Below are positions 44,892 to 57,783 of a stretch of 64,000 bases of DNA, piece after piece. The notes under the pieces are model-generated. The model saw only the letters and a list, made by a program, of their open reading frames with translations, had not been told where the DNA came from and did not search any database. This stretch comes from Anagrus nilaparvatae (Eukaryota > Arthropoda > Insecta > Hymenoptera > Mymaridae), in contig JAKSXM010000007.1 in the NCBI GenBank assembly GCA_022575985.1, positions 54,652,501 to 54,716,500 of the forward strand, written 5' to 3'. The position numbers and the translations under genes are program-made. The first letter of the stretch is position 1. Each line of letters begins with the position of its first letter.

Positions 44892-46546
44892 TTGGTAACT
44901 TCAATTCTAAAAAATTCTAAAACTATAGAAAACTCTGTTAATTTATTTGCCAAATATTTCTCCTCAGTATATGAAAATAATAGTGATCCACTAACACTTG
45001 CTAGCAATTTTAATAACATCTCATCCCCCCTATTTACAATAAACAATAATAATATAGTTAAGGCTGTTAAACTTCTTGATGACAGTGGTGGGCTAGGTTC
45101 AGATGGAATACCCAACATATTTTTAAAAAAATGTATCTCTTTCTACTCAGGTATTTCCTGATATTTGGAAGCAATCATTCATCACTCCTGTATATAAACA
45201 AGGTAATAGAAATAATGTTGTTAATTATCGTCCAGTTTCTATTATCTGTACCCTAGCCAAAATCTTAGAAAGTATTTTTTATCAAAATCTTTATGATAAA
45301 ATTATTGATCAGATTACTCAATATGAACATGGTTTTGTCAAGGCTTTTCTGTTGTCACTAACTTGACTGTATTTTCTGATTTTGTTTCTAACTGTATTGA
45401 GTCTAAGCATCAAGTTAATGTAATCTATACAGACTTTTCTAAGGCTTTTGACAAGATATCCCATGAAATACTTTTACGCAAACTACATGATTTTGGACTG
45501 CAGGATAGCTGGATCTCTTGGATCGCATCCTATTTACGTGATCATACCCAACAAGTTCGCATTGATAACAACATATCTGAATCATTCTTAAACACCTCTG
45601 GTGTCCCTCAAGGAAGCAATCTTAGACCACTACTTTTTCTAATATACATTAATGACCTTCCAGCTGAAATAACTAATTCTCTGTCTCTATTATTTGCTGA
45701 TGATTGTAAGTTGGTCAAGGAGATTGCTTCCTTGTCAGATGCCCTAAAACTTCAAACTGATCTCCTTAACCTTGAAAAATGGAGTGTGAATAATTGCATT
45801 CCCTTAAACATAGATAAATGTAAAGTGCTTCGAATTTCTAGATCCAGAAATCCTGTTATTTTTAATTACTTTCTCCACGACACTGATATTGAAGGTGTTA
45901 ATTCATTTAAAGATTTGGGAGTTATCTTTAATGATACATTTAATTTTGATGAACATATTAAGTATGCGATATCTAAAGCTAAAAAATCCTAAAAAAGGCT
46001 GGCTGAAAAGGAGAACTAGTAAATTCAGAAACATACGTACTTTAACTATTCTTTATAATATATATTCATTATAATATCGTCCACATCTATCGTATGCTTC
46101 TGGAATCTGGTCTCCTTACACATCCAAAATCTTCGTATAAAATAGAACAAGTACAGCATCTATTTATCAAATACTTGTGCAAAAAATCTAAAATGCCTAT
46201 GAATTATTTTGATCATGACTATCACGGACCCTCGGTGCGTTTTAATATTCATACTATTGAATCACACCATGGGGTTCAGGATATGGTATTTACTCATAAG
46301 ATATTGCATGGTTTAATTAAATGTCCACTACTTAGAGAAAAATTCAGTTTTCGAAGTATTCCCTACTCATTTCGTAAATCTAGGCGTTTGGTTGAATACC
46401 TTTCTCGCTATGACTATATTTATTACTCTTTTATAAATCGTTGTAAAAGAATTTGGAATACTATTCCCTTAAATATCCAATCTATCACAAATCCTTTTAC
46501 CTTCAAACTAAAAATCAAATCACTATTTCTGGAATATTATGATTAG
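44892..46546 (+). pseudogene. LINE ORF2, reverse transcriptase part, broken
   Basis: Reverse transcriptase of the same LINE. In order: NIVKAVKLLDDSGGLGSDGI, IPNIFLKKC (44892-45150), frameshift, FPDIWKQSFITPVYKQGNRN, NYRPVSIICTLAKILES, frameshift, then an open stretch 45363-45990 with YTDFSKAFDKISHEILL, GVPQGSNLRPLLFLIYINDL (family GVPQGSxLGP; Gly changed to Arg), LLFADDCKLV (catalytic FADD, both Asp kept), and SFKDLGVIF. After a stop at 45990 and a shift, 46094-46546 gives the C-terminal domain with RSIPYSFRKSRRLVEYL, RCKRIWNTIPLNIQSI, typical of Jockey/CR1 ORF2 ends. Sequence is recognisable throughout, so inactivation is not ancient. Confidence 0.9.
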
Positions 46547-46767
46547 CTAACTTTATTATTTTTAAATTGTAAATTTATCTCTATTTATTGTAATTGGAAA
46601 TTTTGTTAATTTTTTTCTAGTCAATATAATTTAATTAAATCTTTAAATGTTGTATTTTTAATTTTATAAAAGAACTGATCTTTATATTTTATATTTTATA
46701 TTTTGTTATCTATATATTGGCCTATAGAGGCTTTTAATGTATCAAAAATAAATAAATAAATAAATAA
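46547..46767 (+). repeat. LINE 3' UTR and (AAAT)n tail
   Basis: A/T-rich 3' region after the ORF2 stop, ending in ATAAATAAATAAATAAATAA (about 46746-46767). Short-repeat or A-rich tails of this kind are standard 3' ends for Jockey/CR1-group elements and fix the orientation as plus. No certain target-site duplication could be read. Confidence 0.75.
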
Positions 46768-46944
46768 GTTACTAACTCTGTTTACATTTCTTCTTAATGA
46801 AAATTGCCATTTTCTCCTTTACTATTCAAAATAAATTTTTGAGATTTCTCCCTATTTTTTTTTCTTCACTATTAAATATATTTTAAACAAAAAACGGCAT
46901 TTTCATCAAGACTATTTTTATAGTACTAAATCGTAGTAAAATTA

Positions 46945-46985
46945 CTAAACGGTAGTAATATTGTGTAATTTATTTTTTACCGAGT
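46945..46985. repeat. Right inverted repeat flanking the LINE
   Basis: Partner of 42063-42102. The LINE plus 150-700 bp of flank on either side lies between the two. Confidence 0.6.
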
Positions 46986-47278
46986 ACTAAAGTCAGTTTT
47001 TACGAAAATGCGATAGTAATCCCTAATATAGGGTTAATATCGAAATTTTCACTTGGTATAATAGTGTTTGATTAATCGTGAACGGGTTAATTAAAATAAT
47101 TTATTTTAAATCAAATTCGTTCATTACTTCGTATGATCATATTTCACCGCCGCCATTGTGAAAGGTACCTATAAATAAAATAATTTAAGAATAAAAAATT
47201 GCCGTCCCGAGTTTCTAACCTACCCTATAAAGTGATTCTCTGCTTGATAGACAGTTACTTTATATTATGTGGATAACT

Positions 47279-47420
47279 ACACTGAAAAGAAATTCCACTT
47301 GTGGCAAACGGAATTACTTCAGTTGCAAGCGGAATTTTTGTTTATCGCTAGTTAATTTTCGTTTGTATAGCTATCGAAATTTCTTATTCTTGCTCAAACG
47401 GTTGCAAATTATCTGAAACG
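47279..47420. repeat. Possible MITE end (TACACTGAAAAGAAATTCC)
   Basis: TACACTGAAAAGAAATTCCA resembles the start of the 41.5-kb MITE (TACACTGAAAAAAAATTACT), then partly inverted GGAATT/AATTCC motifs. No matching right end found. Confidence 0.35.
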
Positions 47421-47490
47421 TAAAAAAAGATGTTTTTATCATTTAGGATATGCGCAAAGCGGTACCATGAGAACAAAATTTTTTTCTAAT

Positions 47491-47765
47491 TAACATGGAA
47501 CATTTTTACATCCAGAGGGGGTATTCCAAGCATGTTATTCCGGGGCGGGGGGGGGCTGTCAGACAGACTTAGAATAATTTGAGTTTAGGATTGATAATTT
47601 CGATAAATAAGTATAGAATAGAATTAGAAGTATTATACGAGCTTAAAATTATTTTTATTTTGGCTTAAGAACTTAAAAAGGCTTTAAGATTCAAAATAAG
47701 AATTCAAACATGTTCCATGTTCGTTGATTGTGAGTTTACAAACCGGTTGTAAGTTTTTTCTTTAC
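47491..47765 (+). mobile_element. G-run family element, short copy
   Basis: TTAACATGGAACATTTTTAC, a G run at 47541-47556, a few GACTTAGAATAATTT repeats, and the right end ACATGTTCCATGTTCGTTGA with TTTACAAACCGGTTGTAAG. At 275 bp it has both ends, so it is the smallest apparently complete copy. Confidence 0.7.
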
Positions 47766-47769
47766 GTTT

Positions 47770-50700
47770 CAAGTCATTTGCAAGTTATTTGAGTTTCCCC
47801 TTACCTATATTTTTGATCTTTTTTAGGTGGTTTTCTCTATGAGCATGTCCCAAGTTAAAAATTAATTAGCTACTCGTGGTATGATTTGTTTCGGCGTGAA
47901 ACATTAATTATGATAAAAGTAGCAAAACAACAATGAGTAAAAATATTAGTAAGTTTTATTTTCTTAGAATACTTGATTATGAGAAAGAATCAATAAACTA
48001 TTAAAGAAAAAAAAAAAAAAGAAAAAAAAATAAAAAACTAAATGAATTAAGAAAATGAAAAGAGATAATTACTTTAAATTATAAAATTTCTACATGCGAT
48101 TAAGAAATTGGTAAATATAATTGCTTGATACTATTATAAAGTTTTCCTGCAGAAGAAGTTTTAAGTTAAGATAAAGTACAAAAACAGATATCCACAATTG
48201 CGTTAAAACACTTCTAGTTTACAAAGGTTTTGGACATTACTTGCTTTTAATTAATTTCTGTTTACAACGACGCACTGAAATGAAAATGGATTTGACGCCA
48301 TCGCTAAAGTTTCTTATAAACGATGTTAAATATCTACTTTGATTATGATTCTTCTTAATCATATATATTATATATAATATAATATGATAGTAAGTCAAAG
48401 GTATATACTTTGACTTTAAAATCTATTATATTCAAAATTTTCCTTCTTTAATTTTAAAATTTTTAGCATCACTTACATTAATTTTCAAAATTACTAAATT
48501 GTAATTTTATTATTGGTGAATTTCCATCAATATTCTAAATGCCGTCAAAGACCTGTAAAGCAAAGCTGACCAAAAATGAAATTAATTTTAAAAAAATTAA
48601 CAAAATAGCTATTAAAATTCTGGTTTAAAATTAATATGTCCTACTTGGCGGCTGACATTTACAATGTTTTTTAAATGTGTGTGTAGCAGGAGTACAGTAA
48701 TAAACATATCTTTAGAAATATAGGATTAAGTCCAAAAATTAATCGATATTCTTACGCTATAACTATGATATTACAATTTTAAAATTATGGTTCCAAATAT
48801 TAAATCGTTAAATTGTTAATCGTTCACTTTTTAAACTTAAGTTTTCTTCATCGTGTTAATGACCTGATTCATTTTGAATCTCTAACTTAGAGCTACGATT
48901 AGCTTGGATCTATATTTAATATACTAAATAATACGTGACTTTTACGTTGAAAAATTAACCATTTTATTGGTTAAATATAAAAATTCATATACTAAATCAA
49001 ATTGATAAATTAAAATTTTTAAAATGTACTATTCGCATCATGAATTTTATTAATATTAACTAAACTATCAACAAAATAATAAAAGTTAAAAACTTGAAAT
49101 TTATTTTTTTCTTTAATTAAGCAAGACTAATTAAATTAACATCCTTAAGTCACTAAATTAAAATTGCTCCAAGTTCGTTTGAACCCCTCCTTCCCGAGTT
49201 TGGAGCCTTTTTCAAGTACCCCTCCTTTTGATTATGTCTCATATTAATTATGAATATCTGAATTTCTTTATGCTAAAGTTACAAAATATTATGGGATTAT
49301 TATTTTTTTAGAAAATGAAATCTAGTCTAAGATCTCTCTAAATCATCAGCAGAATAATTTCCACGAATGCTAAATAAATTTCAAAGAATATCCAAGCAAT
49401 TTTTTTTTAAATTTCAGGTCAGTACACAATTTATGAATATAATAAATGCAAATAAATAATAAATTTAATTTGAACAAATTTATAACATAAAGCTCTTATT
49501 AAGAAGAAAAAAGTTATATTTTGAATCCTTTTGATAATATTCTTAATTGAATTCAGAAAATCTAAATGAAAACAAGGTCTATACTGCTCGTTAGAGTCTT
49601 TTGCATCCTGTGGTTTCAAATGGCTAGACTGGATAACTTAGAATTGCACATTGTATACAAAACTATTCAAAATAAACGAAAACAAGGTTGAGTATATTTC
49701 TAGTGAATCACCTTTGAGTTTCATTTCTATATCAACAAAACTAAAATTTAATTTTCATTTTGTATATTTGTATATTATAATATTTTAAGTATTTGAGTAA
49801 AAAATAAATTAATAATTTTTATATATAATAAATTTTAAATATTTATCTCAGTAAAATTTATAAGATAAATATTTGAATGATAACTTACAAATTTAATTCG
49901 TATTATTAAAATTAAAATTTTAATTGAAAATTAAGAAAGTTACTATAATTGAACCTAAAAATTAAGCAAACTTTAGTTTAAAAAAAATATATATTTTTTA
50001 TATCAATTTATATATTTATCGAAACGTTAAAATTTCTTCGAAGAAAAAAATTTATGGATAAAATTACAAAATATACTATATTATGTTTAATTTTTTTTTT
50101 TTGCAAACATTTTTTTTTTGTATGCTTTCTATTAAGATATTTAAGTCTTTTGGGAATTCAATTTTATTTTTGAATAAATTATTGACAATATAGTATTGAT
50201 TCTTTGGTATGTATACGATATAAGTATTAGCAAGGCAGCTATTTTACAAAGTTGTTTTTTTCGAATAACTGGTTGAATTGGTGGCTATTTACAAAAAAAT
50301 AAGATTTCTAAAACTACAGCTTATTCAATCACTTGTAAGTATTGCCAACAAATAAATGGGTACTTATGAATCGAATTTTCAGGCCTATAAGAATTAATTT
50401 TCATATACTCAATGGCAATACTTTAAAAGTTTAAAATGATTAAATGAATTATGATTTTGGAAATTTGATTATTCGTAAAAAAGTAACTAATTTTTCCCAG
50501 TAATAAAAAATTTTTAAAAGCAACTTTTTAAAATAGTTGACAAGCTAATATATATAAATTATATGTATAGATGCAAAACAAATTTTTATTTTAAAATATT
50601 TATTTGAATTGGATGTTGATTCCAATACCTTTTGGGAATATTTTTGACATGCAAAGGTAAGTATGTAATAGTACAAAAAATTTTTATTTGAATATTGAAA

Positions 50701-50800
50701 TCTGCATTGTATGATGTTAAGGGGCTTTTAAAAAAACGCGTTACGCTGATAAAAAAGTAGTAGGGTACCCTTAATTACTTTAAAAAAAATTATGTTGATT
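47770..50800. other. A/T-rich stretch without recognised genes
   Basis: Long run of A/T-rich DNA. No TIR pair, array or coding trace recognised on either strand. Confidence 0.4.
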
Positions 50801-50823
50801 TTTTAATGCCCTCTTTTTTGTAA

Positions 50824-50890
50824 AAAAAACTTATAACTGATTTCTGTATACAAAAAATAAATACATGGAACATGTTTACTTACAGATGAA
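50824..50890 (-). mobile_element. G-run family element, terminal piece
   Basis: AAAAAAACTTATAACTGATT, then AATACATGGAACATGTTTAC: the inverted right end of the family, as at 29945. Stands beside the ~145-bp array. Confidence 0.6.
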
Positions 50891-51009
50891 TGCTGGGCAT
50901 TGAGTGCGAGCTTTCTCATATTTCTCTTTCTCTGAATGTAAAAATACGGCGCCTCTGGTGGTCTTACTTGTAACATCGTGCGCAATTTAAATTCTTAAAA
51001 TTTGAAGAA

Positions 51010-51445
51010 CAACCCCTGGAAGAAAAATTTGAAAAATATATGCATTGAGAATAACTCTATTTGCTTGGGATAATTTTATTAATTTAAGGTAAATATTAAT
51101 ATTTCACAAAAATGTCCCTGAAATTATTGATCAGCAACCTCAAAATTCCGAATGGTCCAAATTTAGACACTAAAAGTGCAAAAATAGTAAAGACATACCT
51201 TTTAGGGGTTATTTTTGCTAATTTAAGGGTGAAATATTAATTATTCATAAAAAATTACCTCAAATTCTTGATCAGCGACCCAAAAAAGCCTCTTAATTTT
51301 TTTTTTTTGCTAAATCTAGAAACTCAGATTACTAATATATCAAAAAAATTTTGGGGATAGTTTTTGCAAATTTAAGGGTGTTCCGAAAACATCTTCCGGA
51401 AAAGACCCCGATTTTAATGATTAGCGACCGAAAAAACATATAGTA
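51010..51445 (+). repeat. ~145-bp tandem array, three copies
   Basis: GGGGTTATTTTTGCTAATTT, AAGGGTGAAATATTAATTAT, then TTGATCAGCGACCCAAAAAA at 51130, 51270 and 51415 (first and last copies altered). Units strongly diverged. Same core motif as the other arrays. Confidence 0.8.
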
Positions 51446-52492
51446 GAGCAAATCTCATGTTGGCCAGTGAAAATACATGCTAAACCGCGATTTGACTGGA
51501 GTACGCAGGGAGATTCCAAAAACTCCAAAAGATGCACTGTTTAAAGAACCTTCTTTAATGTTAGAAACTTTTTGAAGTAATATAGCAGGTTTAAGGGCTT
51601 TTAAGACTGAAACATTTTGTTTAAGAAAATAATTACAATGTCCAAAGAATAAAGATAAGAAGAAAAAATCTGCTAATAAATAGAATTCAAAGATCGTTTA
51701 ACCTAAATGAAGAAATCTTTCGATTATTTAAGAAAGAACGAGTTTGTCAAAAAGAAAATCTTTCCAACTTTTATAAAAATCATCAAAAGAATATTTTATA
51801 AGTTTCTGGTTAATGTAACCCAAATGTAACCTATTGCTTACAAACTTATATCTTTAAATGAATCAAATTACCATTTTTATCGTATTTTTTTTTTGCATAA
51901 ATTTTTTTTTATTTTTATTTGATATTATAAAATTTTTTATTTTTTTAGTATATAATATTTTATTATTTACATTCAATGAATTGAATATAATTTTTTCTTT
52001 GATTGAAAATATATAAATTCCTTTTTGAAAATATATAAATATTATTGTTCTTGATTTACAATTTTATGAGAAATATTCAAACTTTTACGTTATTTGCATT
52101 ATCATTTATTATTTGAAAGTTTTTTTTTTATTTATTTATTTTTACAATATTTTTATACGCATTTTATTTTTTAAATTAAAATAGGTATTTTACATAGAAT
52201 TATAATCAACTAAATTATTATTTTATACATAAAATCAATAATTTTTGCATAACTAATAATAAGTAGAATATGAAAAAATGATAATTGAAAAAAAAAATTG
52301 GTTAAAAAAGATAAAAAAAAAAAATAATAATAAACGTTTAAAAAGAATTATTTTCATAATGTATTAAATTAATCTATGATTCATACTTTAATAATGTGAA
52401 AGCAGCTTTATAAATGCATAAATTTGCATCTAATGGAAATTTAATAAGCGAAAACTGTCGAACGAATTAGCCTAAATAAAAAAAAAATGATT

Positions 52493-55400
52493 ATTATAGA
52501 GCGAAGCTCTACCTTAATGGATGCAAAAATCGACACCTTTTGGACACGATATATCCAAAACGATCAAACGGAATGCTTTCATTTTTTAAAACTGAGTTTA
52601 TTTTATCGAGTTAATGACACCTATTGTTTTTGGGCCCAATCTGGTATTTCTAAAGGCATGTTTATTCTTGTACTTTTGCTTCATACAGGTGAAAAACCTT
52701 CTAAATGTTATCCGCGCTAAAATGCAAAATAACACAAGATTCTTATATTTTTAGGCACGATCACCCTATGTATGCAATACATAGATGAAATCGTGCCTTA
52801 AAAGTTCATCAGGTTAAAAAACGAAAAAGTCTTCAAATTCTTCAATTTATGGAGGAATTTGGTCCCAAGGTCATTCCGATGCCTCTACATGCTTTTATTG
52901 CCTTGATGTATAATAATAAATAATAGTTTTCAATTTATGAGGGCGTGGATCCCATCAACGTTATTAAAGAGAAAATACTCAATAAATATGTGACCGTGCC
53001 TGAAATGAAAAAGCTTTAGCTTTTTTATAATTCTTAACGATTTTTATTATTTATTAATTAATCCAAATTTTATTGAATTAAACATTTAACGCCCAAGAGC
53101 CTATCTACGAGTTCTAAATTAATTTTAAAACCAAAATCTATTTTTCTAACAATGTATCCATATGTTAAAAAGTCTTTATTCTCATAATTCGATTTCAAAC
53201 TTTCTATAAAATTAACCGGAAACTCATTATTTAGTAAAAGTTGGATACTAAAAAAAATCGACACGCTGCTTATCAGTATTGTAAATAGCATAAAAAAAAG
53301 GTATATTTAATGAAGAATAATAAAGTTTTCATTTTTTATATATGACTTAGGACACATTTTTTTTGCATGATTTTTCTTAATTTGAAAAAGGCGGATGGAG
53401 AATTAGAAAAAATTACGAAAAACAAGTTGCATTAGATTATTTGTTTTTAGGAATATTCTTTGGAATTTTACATAAATATTGGTTTTAAAATTAATTTAGT
53501 CTTCAAAAAGAAATCTAAACGTAAAATTTCAAATATTAATATTACATATATATTTTTGGACTAAACCTAGTTCAAAGAATATGCAACTCCATCCGTATGC
53601 ATTCTATGTATAATTCCATTATCATTGAATTTTTTTATTCTTATACATTGATCAGTTTGAAAAATTGATTTGAAACTAATAACTAATAAGTTTTTAATTC
53701 TTCTGAAGGTTACTTCTTTGAAATAAAACCGAAATAAAACTTTGTGGACCCATAACTTTTTCTAGAACACGTCACTAAAAAAATTATAATACAAAAGTAG
53801 GTATGCTTTGATTCTGAAATACGAAATCTGGGGTCCAAAGTGGCTGGGCCGTACAGGATATGAGATCAGCAAAAACTACCCCATTTTAGTTTTTTTGCAA
53901 TATTTTGGAAGCAGAGCTAAAATTATCTAATTAACTGCCTTTTTTGAAGAAAGGGTAAGAAAATATTGGAATTCAATAATCCCAAACTCTAATTGGGCTG
54001 TAAGACTAATTATAGGACGTGAAAAATAAACCTCTAAAAAGGACTAGTTATTACATAAATGATAAACAACATTACAATAAAATCGCTATTCTTATAATTT
54101 GTAATTATCACCTTTACTAGATGTTAAGATTCTAAACCCAAATTATTTAGATTCTGTAAACCTGTATTATTTTTAGTCCTTAAATTGAAAATATTCTAAG
54201 TCCTTCAACTCAAATTATTAGAAGTCTCTAAACCCCGGAATATTTTAAGTCCCTAAACTTGAATTTTTCTAAGCCTCTCAAAGTAAATTATTCAAAGTCC
54301 CTAAATATAAAATATTTTAAGTTCTTAACCCCACATAATTTTTGACATTTGACCCCGCTTGATTTTCAGATTCACAGGTTACCCCAACTTAGAAACATGT
54401 TCAATGTTAAAACTACGATTTTTGCAGCAAATTGAAAAATTGATCATTTTGGGACAAAAATGGGCATTTAATTTACTGACTGTAAAGAAGAGAATTCAAT
54501 ATAAAAAATTAGAAAGGTAATAATGTTTTGCAAACGAATAATTCTAAAGGACAAATAAAGAATTTTTAGAAAAAAGCTTTTAGAAAATTGTTGACACCTA
54601 TAAAACCCATTTTTGTCTAAAATTGCAATTTTTGAGATAATTTAAAAATTAATCATTTCGGGACAAAAATGACCATTTGGTTAAATTGCTATAACATTGA
54701 GAAAAATTGCTGTATCCAAGGCTTGAAAAATGACTTTAATACCGAAAAATTGTGACCAACAAGAAGTGTTTTTGTTAACTAACTAACTAAAAAGCAATAT
54801 TACCAAAAAACTATATTTAAAAGCCTTGTGCACAGTATTCTTGTGCCAAGAAGGCCCGTTGGAATAAACGGAGGTTATCGGAGGTTTTTTTCAATTATTA
54901 ATGAAAGTAATTTGTAATTTGGTTTCCCAAAGTTAGTGGTCTCTTGTTAGCGAAAGCAATGTAAAGACTCCGAAAAATCTGCCCTCTTATTGCATCTTTG
55001 TTAGCTTTTTGCATAAGGGAACTTAATCAAAATTTTTTCTTGCAAAATCTTTGTTATTACATGATCTTCCGGTGCTGGACATGGTATTTTTAAAGTCATA
55101 TGACAAAATTAAATTCATAGGTTGGTATCAATGGTACCTCCGTACGTTGCGTTCACTTATACTACGATATAATAGTGTTAGTGTGTGTTAATGCCGGGCA
55201 GGGGTGGGTAAAAAAGTGATGTTTTAGGGGGCTGGAATAAATACAGGGCGATCCAGAGCAGATGCATGGTTTGCTTATTAGTTAACCAATCGCAGCTAAG
55301 ATTACAAGCATCAACAACTAGCGATGCACCTAATAAAATAAAATTCACGTCCCACCCGGGATCACCGTGTATTGACGTTTTAGGGAGGGGGGGTTGAAAG

Positions 55401-56462
55401 ATTAATGACGTTTTTAGGGGAGAGGGGTATGAAATGGACTTAGAATATTTTTGATTAAGGGACTTAGAATAATTTAAAGTGGGAGTAAGCACAAGAACTT
55501 AGAATACTTTAGGCTTATGCACTTAGGATAATTTATATTTTGGGATTTGTTGTAATTTCGATCTTAGAACTTATTATAAGTGAACATGATTCATGATCGT
55601 TGGTTGTGTGAAAACACAAACCAGTTATAAGTTTTTTTCATTTTTTGTTAAATTCAGGGGTAGTTTTATCCATTTTTGCCCCCGTATAGGAGTCAGTAAA
55701 TTAAATAAAAGTTAAAATAGGATAAAACTTTTTCAAATGCAAGATTAAAAGAAAAGTAAAGAAAAAAACTCAAGTTGTATTTTTCCGATTTTATCTTACC
55801 CTGGAGATAGTTTTCAACACCAATAATTAGCTCTAATATTCCTTTATTGATACAGAATAAAAGAATAAATTCAATATTTAGTTAATTACTCTTAAAATGT
55901 GGCACTATTAATTTGATCATTAGTTCCAAAATATTGTAAAAAAACTCATAAGATGGAATGTTTCTGCTGTATTTTCCTATTTTCTAACCCAGTAGGACCC
56001 CAAATTCGGATTCAGCGACATATAAAACCTACAGAAGACTTTTTCTTTCTCTGGTTGATGAATTCCGAAACCGTTACACCACATTCTGACTTGTGTATAA
56101 TATTATTTTGGTAATTATGTTAATTGAGGGGTATTAGAGTTCAGAGTAACTTTTTTTTTGTTGGTGAATTCTAGAAAAAGGACGTAATAACAAAGTTCCG
56201 CCAACAAAAGTTTGGTTGAAATCTTTTCAGCAAACAAATAATAAGGTTTCAAAATAAGGGGTGGATTTTTCGTGTACTTTTTGGCCAATACTTAAAAATT
56301 TTAACTATGCTTAACATTTTTTTACGTCTTATTTAAACATTATTATTGAACTCAATCTAATCAAAGCTTTTAAAATCCCTAAATTAAAAAATTACTGAAA
56401 CTCTTTTCTTGCTTTTTTCTAACATGATCAGCTTCGCTCTACCCGTCTTTGACGGTATCTAG
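52493..56462 (+). mobile_element. Large Helentron-like element, copy 2
   Basis: About 3.97 kb, aligning with 3093-8102 almost end to end. Same 5' AGAGCGAAGCTCT (52498-52510), 3' AGCTTCGCTCT (56430-56440), hairpin CCGTC-TTT-GACGG and CTAG (56459-56462). Lacks the internal duplication and the inverted block found in copy 1, so it is probably closer to the original form. Retains the HTGEKP linker codons (52681-52700). Has an extra ~20 bp near 53145-53170. Flanks differ from those of copy 1 at both ends, so this is two insertions, not a segmental duplication. Confidence 0.8.
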
Positions 56463-56464
56463 TA

Positions 56465-57783
56465 TAAGTTTTAATAAAGTCAATGTATATCAAAATTTTT
56501 TTTATAAATTTAATATTTATTCCAAGAATTTTGTTTTTGAAGAAAAAAAGAACCAAATGAAACAAAAATATTAATTTAATAAAGTGATTTTTTTTTTAGA
56601 TAATTTACTAGGAGAAAAATTTTTTAATTTATAAATATAATTCTGGAACTTATAAGATCGAAACTTTTGGAATATTAATCAGAATGATTCAGGAAAAACG
56701 TAATCGAGAATAACGTATCTACATAAATAACTTAACTCTAGTTCGATATGCGGAAACAGAAAATTACTTTTGAATCTCTTGCGTTCATTGCTTCCTGCAT
56801 TAAAGGAAGTGGGAAAAGGTCTCCTCGACATCCCTACTCTATCATCATCTTTCTTAATGGATAAACTTTCAAGTTCTCGTACTCTTCGTTTTTCATACTG
56901 AAATTCCGTTATGTGTACAATAGATTTAAACTATATATTATTTTTATTTATTTTTTCAAACAAATATTTACATAACCATGTACGAATTATGGGTATAATT
57001 ATGCATTTATTAAACCGAAGGAAATATGAATAATGAAAATTTATGAAAAGATAAAAAAAACGGAAACTGATCGAGAAAATTCAAGGAAGCATTAAGCTAT
57101 TAACTATCGATTTGCATTGGTGCACTCATGCCGATGCACTTCGTTGCTTTTCTACTCTGCACTTTGCATTCTGTATTCGGTTATTTCAAATTAGAAGCAT
57201 TTTGAAGCCAAAACCAATTAGTATAAATAAAAAAAAAAAAGAAAAATTGACACTAGAATCAGTTCAATAATTTCAACTTTTCTAGAAATTATCACTACAT
57301 AAATTATCTGAAAAAGCAAATACTTTCTTATTTTGTTTTAAATAAAAATTATTTTTTTTATTGATTATTATTTCAATAATTTAAAATTAAACTAAAATTA
57401 ACACGTTAAGTTTCAAAACTGCTTTTTGAAAGGGAATTTGTTATGCTAGACAACTCAAAAAACAACTTGCCTAATCGATTAAAACTTTTTTTCTTCAATT
57501 TATATTCAATACATATATGAAATAGCATAATTAAGCCCCCCCCCCCTGGTCTGCTCCCGGTATTCCGTATAAAAAACATTTTTCTAATCTAGTAAAGTTA
57601 TTACATAATCTTTAATTCGTTTTTCGAATGTGCTAGAACAACTGTTTTTTTACAATGAGTATTTTCTGACATTTTCCTAGAAAAATTATAGGTGAGCATG
57701 GCCTCCTTGGTACATGCCTGGTATTTTTAATAATAATAATGTTCTACTGCTAACAAAGTTCTCGAACAATCCTGAGTTTATTA
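56465..57783. other. Mostly unique-looking stretch
   Basis: Includes somewhat G/C-richer sequence (56755-56900 and 57110-57190, with GCACTCATGCCGATGCACTT) that matches no repeat in the window. Could be host single-copy DNA, but I see no convincing coding frame. Confidence 0.35.

Noticed and set aside
44864..45118. 84-codon minus-strand open frame
   Set aside because: Antisense to the LINE reverse transcriptase.
55178..55492. 104-codon minus-strand open frame in copy 2
   Set aside because: It runs across the inverted CCCC and CTAAGT repeats of a G-run element; the same region in copy 1 does not keep it.
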